From: a virus
Strand: one strand, 5' to 3'
DNA length: 30,240 nucleotides
Virus record (IMG/VR): IMGVR_UViG_3300005529_000599
Coordinates: 1-30,240 of that record
Shown here: in pieces, positions 1 through 7,363 of the stretch
How positions within the stretch are numbered: the stretch's first letter is position 1
How the letters are laid out: every line of letters starts with the position of its first letter
Position numbers and translations under genes: made by a program
Notes under the pieces: generated by a model
Database searches by the model: none
Told to the model about the DNA's origin: nothing
Seen by the model: only the letters and a program-made list of their open reading frames with translations

Positions 1-70
1 ATTGCCGGTAGAAACAGCGCGCAAAATCGCACTAATCCCAATTTTCGCAAGGATTTCCGCGGTAAGGAAC

Positions 71-125
71 TGGAGCCGAGGCCCGGACTTGAACCGGGGA
101 CCTGCCGATTACGAATCGGCGGATG
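71..125 (-). other. 3' part of a tRNA-Thr(CGU) gene; putative phage attachment site
   Basis: Read on the minus strand, this holds a perfect tRNA anticodon arm (5-bp stem, loop TTCGTAA, anticodon CGU), a 5-nt variable loop, a perfect T-arm with loop TTCAAGT, the 3' acceptor strand CCTCGGC, discriminator T and an encoded CCA (complement at 71-73). The expected 5' acceptor strand GCCGAGG and any D-arm are absent from the bases to the right, so this is not a complete tRNA. Tyrosine-recombinase phages commonly integrate at the anticodon or T-arm of a tRNA gene and leave such a 3' fragment at one prophage end. With this orientation the phage lies to the right and bases 1-70 would be host flank. It could instead be the tRNA copy carried in a phage attP. 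Identity as a tRNA fragment is clear; the att role is inferred. Confidence 0.8.
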
Positions 126-248
126 GTTCCGAGATTTCAATAGTTTAGCCCAAGTGTGTGGCGAAATTGTGCGGGACTTTTTGCAGGGAACTGCCGAAGC
201 TGCGCGCGCGAGGCAGGATTGGTAAAGCGCGATAAAGCAGGAGATTTT

Positions 249-271
249 GGGGCGGGCAAATTGACCGCCCC
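249..271. other. GC-rich hairpin after the last phage gene
   Basis: A perfect 7-bp stem (GGGGCGG with CCGCCCC, loop of 9 nt) lies about 16 nt past the stop of the leftmost gene. Neither side has a U-run directly after the stem in its own reading direction, so it is not a canonical intrinsic terminator. It may still mark the 3' end of the minus-strand transcript. The rest of 126-287 shows no gene. Confidence 0.3.
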
Positions 272-287
272 GGTGTTGCGAAGGGAT

Positions 288-473
288 CTACCAAACGACC
301 TTGCGGATCGCGTGCCCGACGGCTTTGCCGTCCTTTATCGGATGGCGTACCGGATGGCTTCCGGCCTTCACGGCCGTCTTCACCACTTTTGTGGTGGATT
401 TCACCACGCCGGCGGACGCCAATGGCACCCCGAACATCACCAAACACAAAACCAGCAACGTCTTCCTCGTCAT
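288..473 (-). CDS. small secreted basic protein (61 aa)
   Basis: The ATG at 473 is preceded by AAGGAG at good spacing, which decides this start over longer in-frame readings. Residues 1-20 form a classic signal peptide (MTRK, a hydrophobic run, then ASA before G22). The mature part of about 40 residues is rich in Lys, Arg, His and Val and nearly free of acidic residues (one Asp), with spaced motifs such as VVKSTTKVVKTAVKAG. This suggests a cationic, possibly membrane- or envelope-active exported peptide. I do not recognise a family. It is the last gene before the tRNA fragment, where lysogenic-conversion cargo often sits, but it may simply be the last gene of the lysis cassette. Function is unknown. 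Confidence 0.65.
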   Translation of the reverse strand: MTRKTLLVLCLVMFGVPLASAGVVKSTTKVVKTAVKAGSHPVRHPIKDGKAVGHAIRKVVW

Positions 474-531
474 CGAAATGCTCCTTGTACGAATTTGTGC
501 AAAAACCGGAATTTGTACGAAACCGTGCAAT

Positions 532-1176
532 TCAGTGTCGACAGTGGCCCGATCCGCAGATCGCCCCCGCTGCGGCGCCCGCACCGATCGAAATCCATTT
601 CACGGCGCGGCCGAAGCGCTGCCAAAAGCTGCCGCCCTTGGCCGTGTTCTCCCACATCTCCGCCTTATCCGTCTCCTGCTTCAGAGAGTCCGCCAAGCGT
701 TGATTCTGCTGCTGCGTATAGGTGAGCTCCTGAGTTTTCGCCGTCAGGTCCAGCTTGCATTGGTCGCAGCCTTTCACGGCTTCGGTCACTTCCGGCACGC
801 GCGCTTGCGGCACCTCAATCATCGCTGGCTGTTCCGGATTCTTGGGCACATTAATCGTTATGGGCGGCTGCCCCGGCTGCGTCTGAATGTGGCTCACGAT
901 CCACGCGAGCTGCTCGTCCGGAGTTTTCAGCGCGGCGACGGTCTCTTGCAACGCGGCCACTTGCTTGGCGTTGTCCTGCCGCACTTGCTCAATCAGGGCC
1001 CCTAGCGATTGCAAGGCCTGCTGATTTTGCGCGATCACCTGATCTTTCGCTTTACTCCGTTCTTCCGCCTGCAGGCGCGCATCATGCTCGCTCAGCCACG
1101 TCCGAAAAGCGAGAACGCCTCCCGCAAGTCCAGTGAGGATCAGCGCGAGCATTACTTTGTGTTTCCAGTCGAACAT
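532..1176 (-). CDS. spanin-like membrane protein with long coiled coil
   Basis: The 214-residue protein starts with a TM segment (about residues 7-24, type II topology) followed by a long heptad-like Gln/Ala/Glu-rich helix (about 28-90), a Pro-rich linker (PGQPPITINVP), a CDQC pair, a second coiled coil (about 145-175) and a hydrophobic Gly/Ala-rich stretch near the C-terminus. An N-terminal TM with a periplasmic coiled coil in a lysis cassette is the plan of Rz-type i-spanins, which bridge inner and outer membranes in the last lysis step. The C-terminal hydrophobic part and CDQC are not typical, so this is a functional analogy. The ATG at 1176 overlaps the upstream stop as TAATG, favouring this start over an in-frame start 9 codons earlier. 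Confidence 0.7.
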   Translation of the reverse strand: MFDWKHKVMLALILTGLAGGVLAFRTWLSEHDARLQAEERSKAKDQVIAQNQQALQSLGALIEQVRQDNAKQVAALQETVAALKTPDEQLAWIVSHIQTQPGQPPITINVPKNPEQPAMIEVPQARVPEVTEAVKGCDQCKLDLTAKTQELTYTQQQNQRLADSLKQETDKAEMWENTAKGGSFWQRFGRAVKWISIGAGAAAGAICGSGHCRH

Positions 1177-1457
1177 TATTTCAGCCACTTCATCTGCGCG
1201 CACCGCGCCTTGGTACCCGCCAGCTTGAATCCCTTGTCATCAAGTTCCACCTTTACATAGTCGCCCTCAAACAGCTTTGGCGCCTCCCCTTCGCACACGA
1301 TGCGCAGATCCTCCGGCATGGTCATGAATCTCGCCTCGAAATGCCCCTGCGCGCGATCCGCGACTACCACCTTTACCGTGTATCCCGTGTCATGGCCACG
1401 GCACACTCCCGCAGCGGCAAACGCCAGCGCTATCCCGCCCATCCATGCGCGCCTCAT
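1176..1457 (-). CDS. exported protein of unknown function (93 aa)
   Basis: Residues 1-18 look like a signal peptide (MRRAWMGG, then a hydrophobic Ala-rich run). Cys19 follows Gly-Val, which is not a good lipobox, so lipoprotein status is doubtful. The rest is a small beta-rich sequence with two more cysteines (near 55 and 86). Its position directly upstream of the spanin-like gene, with a TAATG overlap, makes it a candidate partner in outer-membrane disruption (o-spanin role), but no o-spanin signature is visible. Its start is an ATGA overlap with the phosphatase gene. Function not recognised. Confidence 0.6.
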   Translation of the reverse strand: MRRAWMGGIALAFAAAGVCRGHDTGYTVKVVVADRAQGHFEARFMTMPEDLRIVCEGEAPKLFEGDYVKVELDDKGFKLAGTKARCAQMKWLK

Positions 1458-2089
1458 TTGTCGGCGGTTTCCTTGAATCCCTTAGGGTGTATTCTCTCGA
1501 GCTCCGCGCCGTCGGGCCTGACGTGCAGTAGCATCACGCTGCCTGGCGGAAAGTCGTCATCTAGACTGTCTAGCTCGTTCGCATTTTTCGGCTTCCCGGA
1601 AAAAATCTGTTCCGCGAACATCATGTGATGCCCGTGCACTACCAGCGCTCGCGGCGCGTCCGCATGCTTCGCGTTGTAGCGCTGCGCTTCCTTAAATTCC
1701 GGCTTGTTGCGCTCGATCGCGTTCTCAAATGATTCGCCGCCGGCCGGCGCGATCTCTGAATTCCGAATGTACTGCTTGCGGATGGGAATCGTTTCCGATT
1801 CCTTTTTTCCCGCCACGCGGTTGCCCGTATCCCACGTCCGCAGGTTGTAAGTCTTTTCAACCGGCACGCCCAATTTCTCGCCAAGCCAATCCGCGGTGCG
1901 GGCCGCGCGCGGCAAATCCGAGCTTCGCAGTTCGTTCACGTTCAGCTTCTTGAGCGTCTCGGCAATGCCTGGCCCCAACTCCTCGAGCTTTTCGGGATCC
2001 GGCGGTACGCGCAGCCAGCTCCTCGAGATCCCTTGCGCGTTCAGTTTTGTGGGAACGTGGCGCACCAGCGGGATGATCACCTCGTTCAT
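1454..2089 (-). CDS. histidine phosphatase superfamily protein
   Basis: The 211-residue protein carries the landmarks of the histidine phosphatase (phosphoglycerate mutase-like) clan: R10-H11 in LVRHVPT (the RHG position, with Val replacing Gly), SSDLPRAARTAD around 56-67 supplying the second Arg, GGES at 117-120 with the likely acid Glu119, and VVHGHH at 150-155 supplying the second catalytic His. Family members form a phospho-His intermediate and remove or transfer phosphate on small molecules or proteins. The substrate here cannot be read from sequence. No signal peptide is seen, so it should be cytoplasmic. It is coupled by ATGA overlaps to the transglycosylase upstream and the exported protein downstream, so it is expressed with the lysis genes. 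All catalytic positions appear present. Confidence 0.85.
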   Translation of the reverse strand: MNEVIIPLVRHVPTKLNAQGISRSWLRVPPDPEKLEELGPGIAETLKKLNVNELRSSDLPRAARTADWLGEKLGVPVEKTYNLRTWDTGNRVAGKKESETIPIRKQYIRNSEIAPAGGESFENAIERNKPEFKEAQRYNAKHADAPRALVVHGHHMMFAEQIFSGKPKNANELDSLDDDFPPGSVMLLHVRPDGAELERIHPKGFKETADK

Positions 2090-2541
2090 CGGTACTTTTC
2101 CTGGCGCGCCAGCACTTCCGCCGCGTAGGCGGGGTTACCGCCGCCGTTCCAGGCCAGCAGCGCCGCCGTCACGTCGCCCTTGGCGTTCTTTAAATCGCGG
2201 AATAGCCACTCACACCCGAGCGAGAGATTCGTTTCCGGATCGCACAATTGGGAAAGGAAGGCCAGGTCAGCTCCCAGCTCCCGCGCATCCTCGCCCATCA
2301 ACTGCATCAGTCCCCAGCTGAAGGCCCGCGCGTAGGCCTCCGTCGCGCCAATCTTGTTGTTGGTGTACATTCCGGCGATGTACTTCGCGAAAAATCGCGG
2401 CTCATAGCGGATCGCCCAGGGATTCCAGTTCGATTCCTGCTCCACCACCGCGCAGACCAGCTCCGGTGCCAGCTGGAATCGCGCGGCAACGGTTTTCGCC
2501 AGCACGATCAGCTTCTGCTTTGCGGGGCCGGCGTCAGCCAT
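2086..2541 (-). CDS. lytic transglycosylase (GH23/SLT-type), probable endolysin
   Basis: The 151 residues match the soluble-lytic-transglycosylase fold: VVEQESNWNPWA at 32-43 gives the catalytic Glu (E36 of the ES motif), SWGLMQLM at 75-82 is the usual GLMQ motif, and AWNGG with the following AYAAEVL (130-143) is the C-terminal substrate-binding part. Such enzymes cleave the MurNAc-GlcNAc bond with formation of 1,6-anhydroMurNAc. There is no signal peptide or SAR segment at the N-terminus, so export would need a holin. It is the likely cell-wall hydrolase for lysis, as a single-domain protein of typical phage length. The start overlaps the upstream TM gene by 8 nt. Confidence 0.9.
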   Translation of the reverse strand: MADAGPAKQKLIVLAKTVAARFQLAPELVCAVVEQESNWNPWAIRYEPRFFAKYIAGMYTNNKIGATEAYARAFSWGLMQLMGEDARELGADLAFLSQLCDPETNLSLGCEWLFRDLKNAKGDVTAALLAWNGGGNPAYAAEVLARQEKYR

Positions 2542-2785
2542 GACTGCGCTTCCTGGACTGAAAGTCCACGAACTGCACCCGCGGTGGGTCCTTGAGGTTG
2601 CGCCCTTGCTTGGCGGCGATTTCCCGCAGCTCCGCGTAAATGTGCGGCAGGTGATTTGTCGCCATGTCCCGCACGAAAACGCGCGTGATTTCGTCGTCGC
2701 GCATCTTGCGATGCAGCCAGCGATAAAACAGCGCGAGCTGCACCGCGAACGCCGCCGCGGCGCTTAACCATCCCAGGATTTCCAT
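2534..2785 (-). CDS. one-TM protein preceding the endolysin (83 aa)
   Basis: An N-terminal hydrophobic segment (about residues 4-23, LGWLSAAAAFAVQLALFYRW) is followed by a charged cytoplasmic-looking helix and a basic tail. AAGGG about 8 nt before the ATG at 2785 supports the start. The position directly upstream of the transglycosylase with an overlapping stop suggests a lysis role such as pinholin, holin or antiholin. A single TM with a long soluble tail could equally be a holin regulator. No family recognised. Its 5' end faces the plus-strand promoter at 2797-2825. Confidence 0.65.
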   Translation of the reverse strand: MEILGWLSAAAAFAVQLALFYRWLHRKMRDDEITRVFVRDMATNHLPHIYAELREIAAKQGRNLKDPPRVQFVDFQSRKRSHG

Positions 2786-2796
2786 GGATTCAGCCC

Positions 2797-2825
2797 TTGA
2801 CCGGTGATTTCCAATTCACTAGAAT
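2797..2825 (+). promoter_or_regulatory. sigma70-like promoter for the plus-strand gene
   Basis: TTGACC (2797-2802) and TAGAAT (2820-2825) each match the -35 and -10 consensus at five of six positions and are separated by exactly 17 bp. The expected start of transcription, 6-8 nt past the -10, falls at about 2832, the first base of the GTG codon of the following gene. Confidence 0.7.
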
Positions 2826-2831
2826 TCCCGC

Positions 2832-3083
2832 GTGCAGCCTTCCCCAGCGCAGCTTCTCTACTACCGCGTCAAGGAAACCACGCGCGCCGCCGTCCGCCAG
2901 ATCCTTCTGTACATTTTTGCCTGTTCCGTCCTCGTGGCCTGGTGGTCCGGCGCTCTGGACGACAAGTACTTCAATTCGCATCCGCTCTCTTTGACCGTCT
3001 TCACGGCGCTAGTTCTTGGAGCGCCTCTCGGCGTCCTGGCGTTCCTTGCGATCCGCTTGCTGCGCTTCGCCTTCCGCCGCTAG
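2832..3083 (+). CDS. two-TM membrane protein, the only plus-strand gene
   Basis: GTG-started 83-residue protein with two hydrophobic segments (about residues 22-41 and 53-75), separated by a polar loop (DDKYFNSHP) and ending in a basic tail RLLRFAFRR, as expected of a small inner-membrane protein. It lies against the direction of all surrounding genes. A good promoter places its transcript start on or next to the GTG, and I see no Shine-Dalgarno sequence, so the mRNA would be leaderless. Its TAG stop and that of the convergent ejection gene share the palindrome CTAG (3080-3083). The arrangement fits a separately controlled moron gene, possibly expressed in the lysogen. A superinfection-exclusion, holin or antiholin role is possible but not shown. 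No family recognised. Confidence 0.65.
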   Translation: MQPSPAQLLYYRVKETTRAAVRQILLYIFACSVLVAWWSGALDDKYFNSHPLSLTVFTALVLGAPLGVLAFLAIRLLRFAFRR

Positions 3084-5353
3084 CGGCCAACCTTGTTGAT
3101 TCGCTTCAGCGCCTGAATCAGTTTCAGAGCGTTGATCCCCGGCCCCTTCGGTTCCGGCAGGCCCTCCTCCTCGCCTGGTTCCCGCATCCGCGGCCCTGCT
3201 TCCCGCCGCAGATAGTCCATCGCGCTCCGCATCACCTTGGTGATTCTTCCCTTTTCAAGCGATTGCAGCGCCTGTTCCAACTGCTGCGGCGTGAATTCCG
3301 TCTCCTTGATCCACGGCAGTTGGTCTCGCAGGCTTCCCACGCTGTACCAGTGGCCGCCCATGCGTTCGCCATGCTTGAAATCCCTTCGCCCCGCGAGCGT
3401 GTGCTCTTCCGGCGTGGTTTCCGCAAAGTACCGTCCCGGCCGGTCCGCGGAACGCATGATATCCAGCGTCTGCCTGACCAGTAGACTTGCCTGCTCCGGC
3501 AGGATCGATTCCGCCACGCCCGGCAGTTGCGCGGCTGGGGTGGTGCGAACGCCTCCGCGCCCCATTGTTCCCAATCTCCGCTCCGGGGCGAATTCTGCTC
3601 CCGCGGCGGAGGGCCGTACTTCCTCGCGTGTGAATTGTTCCTCGGGAACCGGAGGAATCGATGTTTCCGGAGCCTCGCCGCTCGGTAGAAATCCGCGCAC
3701 CTCCGGGGCAGGCTTTACCGATTGCCGTTTGATTTCCCGTATAAATTTCGCCGGCGTGGGGCTGGGCTCTGGCAATGCCGCCCGCGGTGTAGCCCACCGC
3801 GCCGTCGGATCCCGAAACGTTCCGCTCGTATCCGGCTGTATTCCCGGTCCCAGCGGCGTTGCTCCTGGCCCCAGCAATGCCCGTGGCTGCGGCGGTCCTG
3901 GTGCTCGCGCGATCGGTTCAGCCGGGGCGAAGGCTTTCGGCCCGTGAAAACTTTGCTCGATCAAAAAATCCGGATTGCGCAGCGTCTTGAGCATGCGGCC
4001 CACGGCCAGAGCTCCGCCGGCTCTTGCCGCGCCTAGCGCGTTGCCGCTCAGCAAATCTCCCGCCGCATGCAGATACGAAAGGCCTTCCCACAGCCCGCCT
4101 TCCTTTGTGCGCGTGCGAATGGCGTGCTGCCTTGCGGCCGCGCGCTCCACGTCGCGCAGCGCTCCGTATTCGCGCTTCAGGTCCTTGACTCCCGCGCCGC
4201 TCAACTCTTCCACTTTTTTGTCGAGTAAGTTGCGCAGCACCCGCACTTCCGCCTGTGTGGCGCGTGTGTCCGCGGTGACCGGCGATTCTCCTGCCACCGG
4301 CTGCTTGTAAAAACCCTTTAAATCGTCGTTTGCATCGATGATTGCGTCTTCGATGTCGCGCAGGCTCATCGGTTTGTCATAAGCCGCCGAGCGCGCTTCG
4401 ATTCGCGCCGCTTGCTGCGGAAACTGCTCGCGCACGCGCTTCGAGATGCTATCGCGCATCGCTTTGCCGGCGGCGCTCGCGTCCACCTGTAATTGCTCCA
4501 CCGGGCCCAGCCGCTGCTCGATCGCGCCGATCACGGCCTGCTTTGCGCTTCTCACCGCTCCCAGGAGCTGCCCCGTGCTGCGGATCTCGCTAATCGGATT
4601 TCCGTCTAGGTCCCGCAGCGCGCCTGCCTGCCGCAATTGCTGTATCCGCGGCCCGGCAATCTGGATCGATTCCTGCGCACGGGGAATGTTCACGCCAGGC
4701 TGAATCGCCTGCGTGAAGGCCTTCGGCGCAGCGGGCACAATCGCGGCCGGCGGTTCGCCCTTGATCAGCGCGCGATTCCCGGCCCGCACGAGTCTGCCGG
4801 TCATCGTCGGTGCCGGAGAAGCAATCGCTCCACCCGTCATAGCCCCTCCACTGGCCGCTTCAGACCCCGCCAGGAAGGTCTTTTCCACCGCTTCTGGATT
4901 GCCACGCAGGGCTTCCGGCAAATTCCGCGCCAACTGCAGGCCGCCGTGCGCAACCATCGCCGGCCCCACAATTTCCGGCGCCGCAATTGCCGCCGCACCG
5001 ATCGCCGCTTCTTTTGGTTTCGGCTGCACCGCGCCTGCGGCGTAGCGCATTAAGCTCGAGAGCATCCCGTACCCGGTTCCTGGCGAATACGCGATTGCGC
5101 GCGGATCCGTGCGATACGGCTGCCCTTTTGCCGCGCGCGCCGTATTCTCCTCGTACGCCTCTTGCTGTTTCCGCGCAGCCCAATCCGCACCCTTCTCCAG
5201 TTCCTGACGGATTAGTCCCTCCGGCATCCAGTCCCGTACGCGCTGAAAAAACGATTTCTTTTCAGGCTGCGCCGGCTGCTGGCGCTCTTCGTCCCATTGC
5301 ACTTGTGGCGCGGCCTGCGACTGGTCCCAGCTGATTTGTGCTGCTGCGCTCAT
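3080..5353 (-). CDS. putative DNA-ejection (internal virion) protein, 757 aa
   Basis: A large Ala/Pro/Glu/Arg-rich protein with a charged N-terminal part, a hydrophobic Ala/Gly-rich stretch around residues 115-150 that could be membrane-active, long helical regions (about 200-420) and a Pro-rich linker region (about 470-620). Size, composition and place among three consecutive non-enzymatic genes resemble the ejection set of short-tailed phages (P22 gp7/gp20/gp16 or T7 gp14/15/16), which leave the capsid to form a channel across the envelope. There is no lysozyme or protease motif that I can see. It starts by ATGA overlap with the upstream gene and ends tail-to-tail with the plus-strand gene. 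The functional call rests on context. Confidence 0.65.
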   Translation of the reverse strand: MSAAAQISWDQSQAAPQVQWDEERQQPAQPEKKSFFQRVRDWMPEGLIRQELEKGADWAARKQQEAYEENTARAAKGQPYRTDPRAIAYSPGTGYGMLSSLMRYAAGAVQPKPKEAAIGAAAIAAPEIVGPAMVAHGGLQLARNLPEALRGNPEAVEKTFLAGSEAASGGAMTGGAIASPAPTMTGRLVRAGNRALIKGEPPAAIVPAAPKAFTQAIQPGVNIPRAQESIQIAGPRIQQLRQAGALRDLDGNPISEIRSTGQLLGAVRSAKQAVIGAIEQRLGPVEQLQVDASAAGKAMRDSISKRVREQFPQQAARIEARSAAYDKPMSLRDIEDAIIDANDDLKGFYKQPVAGESPVTADTRATQAEVRVLRNLLDKKVEELSGAGVKDLKREYGALRDVERAAARQHAIRTRTKEGGLWEGLSYLHAAGDLLSGNALGAARAGGALAVGRMLKTLRNPDFLIEQSFHGPKAFAPAEPIARAPGPPQPRALLGPGATPLGPGIQPDTSGTFRDPTARWATPRAALPEPSPTPAKFIREIKRQSVKPAPEVRGFLPSGEAPETSIPPVPEEQFTREEVRPSAAGAEFAPERRLGTMGRGGVRTTPAAQLPGVAESILPEQASLLVRQTLDIMRSADRPGRYFAETTPEEHTLAGRRDFKHGERMGGHWYSVGSLRDQLPWIKETEFTPQQLEQALQSLEKGRITKVMRSAMDYLRREAGPRMREPGEEEGLPEPKGPGINALKLIQALKRINKVGR

Positions 5354-7131
5354 TGCGCCGTAATCCTTCCATTCCGTACGACGACTTTAGTCCCATCCGG
5401 CAGCGTGCCCGTGTCTCCTTCCTTTCGTCCCGCCGGCGCCGGCCCCAGGTCGCGCTCCGGCTGCGGCGCCGCGGGGTTGCTTTGCGCTGCTCCCGCTACG
5501 TTGTCCTCATTCAACATCGCTTCCGCCGCCGATCCGCCAATCCTGCGAAGGATCTGCCGCGCTTCCGGGCTGAGAAAGCGGAAGTCCCGCGGCTTGCCCA
5601 AGCCAACGCGGTACTGATTGTCCAGAGCCTCCAGGCGCGAAGCCATCAGCTGGATCAACTGCTGGACGCCCGCGCGCAGCTGCTCCGGAGACTGCGCGGA
5701 ATTAATCTGCTGCCGCCATTCCTTGATTTCCTGGTCGGTTGCGCCGGTGCCTTTGAACACGGAAGCCATTTCGTTCACCACGGCGTTTGCGGCGTCGTTG
5801 AATTTCACGGTGCGCGGGTCTCCGGCTTGCGTCAGTCCCCAATTTGCGATGCGGTTCCACAGCTGGAACCCGCCGTTGCCCAGCTCCTCCGCAACGTGCT
5901 GCAACGTGTTCAGGTGCCCGATCGCCGTGTTCAAAGAGCGAACGTTCTGCGCGGACTTACCGCTCTGAAAATCTTTTCGCGCGGCCTGGCGCGCCGCATA
6001 CTGCGTCTGGTCGTACGTCGGGTCATACTGACGCGCGAGCGATAAGTACTTTTCGCGCGCGCCTCCCCTGTAACTCAGCGATTTCGGATCGATCTCGTAA
6101 TTCGCGATGCCCTTGACCAGCGCCGCATCCGCCGGAGTTAGATTCCCCAGCACCGCTTCTCCCGTTCCGCCCGCTGGGGACGCTGCAACGCCGTCTTTTA
6201 CCGGCCCGCGGATCGCGTTGTAGGTACTGCCGTCTGGCCGCTGCATTACGTTCACGCGCCGTCCTTGCGGGTCAATGAATTCGTCGATTTTTTTATCCAC
6301 TCGGTCCGGTTGCCCCGCTGCTTTTGCCCGGGCTTGCAACGCCGCACGTGCCTTGTCCCGATTCGCCGGCGTGTTCTCCAGATTGTTCGCGGCAAGGTAG
6401 TCCTCGAGCTCCTGCTCCTGCTCAGGAACTTTCGGCGCCGCCTTTGCCGCGGCATCGGCTTTGCGCGCCTCCGCTTCGCGCTCCGCAATCTGCGAAGCGG
6501 TATCCTCCAGCTTGGCCTCTTCCCCAATCGCCGCCATCTGCCGGTCGCTCGCCGCTTTCGCGTCCGCGAACTGCTGCGCCTTCCGCATTTCGATATTGCC
6601 TCGCGACCCCGGAATGCGCGCCTCCAGGCGCGGCGTAAGGATCTGGCCGGCAATGTCCAGCCACTTCTTCCACCCCTGCGGGCCTTCGCCCGGCTGCATC
6701 CGGTATTCCGCCGGCAGTGGAGCCTTCCCCAGCGCCTGCTCAAAACGCTCCGCAAACGACAATCGGCGCGGCTGTGATTGCACTGTTCCCTCAGCGCCAT
6801 TCGCAAAGCTCAACGGCACGGCGTGCGTTCCCGTGGGCACGGGCAGCGTTTCGTTTTGCACTTTCGCGCCCGCCGGCAAAAACTCCGTAGAAGGCTGGCG
6901 CACGCCCGTGCCGAGATCCGGCGCGGCCGGCATACTCGTATCCCGCACAAACGAGACGCGCGGCGCATTCGTCGCCGCCACACTAAGCCGGTAATCCAAC
7001 GAGTTCGGATCACGCCCCGTCCCGCTTGCGCGGATGAAGCTGATGCCCGCTTTCCGCGCCGCTTCTTCCGGGTCGATTCCTCTGCGCGCCAGCTCGTCGT
7101 CGATCGCTTCCAGGTCCAGCGCCATTTTCAC
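5350..7131 (-). CDS. putative DNA-ejection (internal virion) protein, 593 aa
   Basis: Mostly helical and rich in Ala, Gln, Arg and Glu. A charged coiled-coil-like tract spans about 180-290 (for example QIAEREAEARKADAAAKAA). A more conserved-looking part around 370-500 includes QNVRSLNTAIGHL and the FNDAANAVVNEMASVFKG region, a type of sequence that recurs in large phage virion proteins of unknown enzymatic role. The C-terminus ends in a short beta-hairpin-like piece (GTLPDGTKVVVRNGRITAQ). It lies between two other candidate ejection genes and is coupled by ATGA to the 757-residue protein. No catalytic motif is visible. An internal start 2 codons later (M3) is possible. Confidence 0.65.
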   Translation of the reverse strand: MKMALDLEAIDDELARRGIDPEEAARKAGISFIRASGTGRDPNSLDYRLSVAATNAPRVSFVRDTSMPAAPDLGTGVRQPSTEFLPAGAKVQNETLPVPTGTHAVPLSFANGAEGTVQSQPRRLSFAERFEQALGKAPLPAEYRMQPGEGPQGWKKWLDIAGQILTPRLEARIPGSRGNIEMRKAQQFADAKAASDRQMAAIGEEAKLEDTASQIAEREAEARKADAAAKAAPKVPEQEQELEDYLAANNLENTPANRDKARAALQARAKAAGQPDRVDKKIDEFIDPQGRRVNVMQRPDGSTYNAIRGPVKDGVAASPAGGTGEAVLGNLTPADAALVKGIANYEIDPKSLSYRGGAREKYLSLARQYDPTYDQTQYAARQAARKDFQSGKSAQNVRSLNTAIGHLNTLQHVAEELGNGGFQLWNRIANWGLTQAGDPRTVKFNDAANAVVNEMASVFKGTGATDQEIKEWRQQINSAQSPEQLRAGVQQLIQLMASRLEALDNQYRVGLGKPRDFRFLSPEARQILRRIGGSAAEAMLNEDNVAGAAQSNPAAPQPERDLGPAPAGRKEGDTGTLPDGTKVVVRNGRITAQ

Positions 7132-7137
7132 GCCTTC

Positions 7138-7347
7138 CTAAATCTGTAAATTTCGCAAAATACCGAACATCCGCGGATCCCGCTGCTGTCCGCTTTCGTC
7201 TATCCCCGCGAAAAACCCGGGCGTTCCTCCCGCCACCTGCTGCGGCGAAGCCACCACGCTCGACATTTGCCGCAGAGGGTTCTGGTTCAGCGGCAACGGC
7301 TTTACCGGCCCTGTCGGAAGCTGCAACTTTTCCAGCGCTGTGAACAT
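7138..7347 (-). CDS. small phage protein of unknown function (69 aa)
   Basis: Starting at the ATG at 7347, which has a GGGAGGG tract about 8 nt upstream, this encodes a Pro/Gln-rich low-complexity protein (LQLPTGPVKPLPLNQNP) without TM segments. A longer TTG start at 7371 would overlap the preceding gene's stop; I prefer the ATG for its purine-rich leader. It lies between candidate ejection proteins and may be a minor virion component. No family recognised. Confidence 0.5.
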   Translation of the reverse strand: MFTALEKLQLPTGPVKPLPLNQNPLRQMSSVVASPQQVAGGTPGFFAGIDESGQQRDPRMFGILRNLQI

Positions 7348-7363
7348 TGCTCCCACCCTCCCC

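Noticed and set aside
1-20. Possibility that the window is a complete circular phage genome with overlapping ends
   Set aside because: The first bases do not match the last bases, and the fibre gene is cut at the right edge.
2790-2981. Minus-strand frame of 63 codons under the plus-strand TM gene
   Set aside because: No hydrophobic or conserved pattern and no ribosome site; the plus-strand frame has two TM segments, a promoter and a shared CTAG stop.
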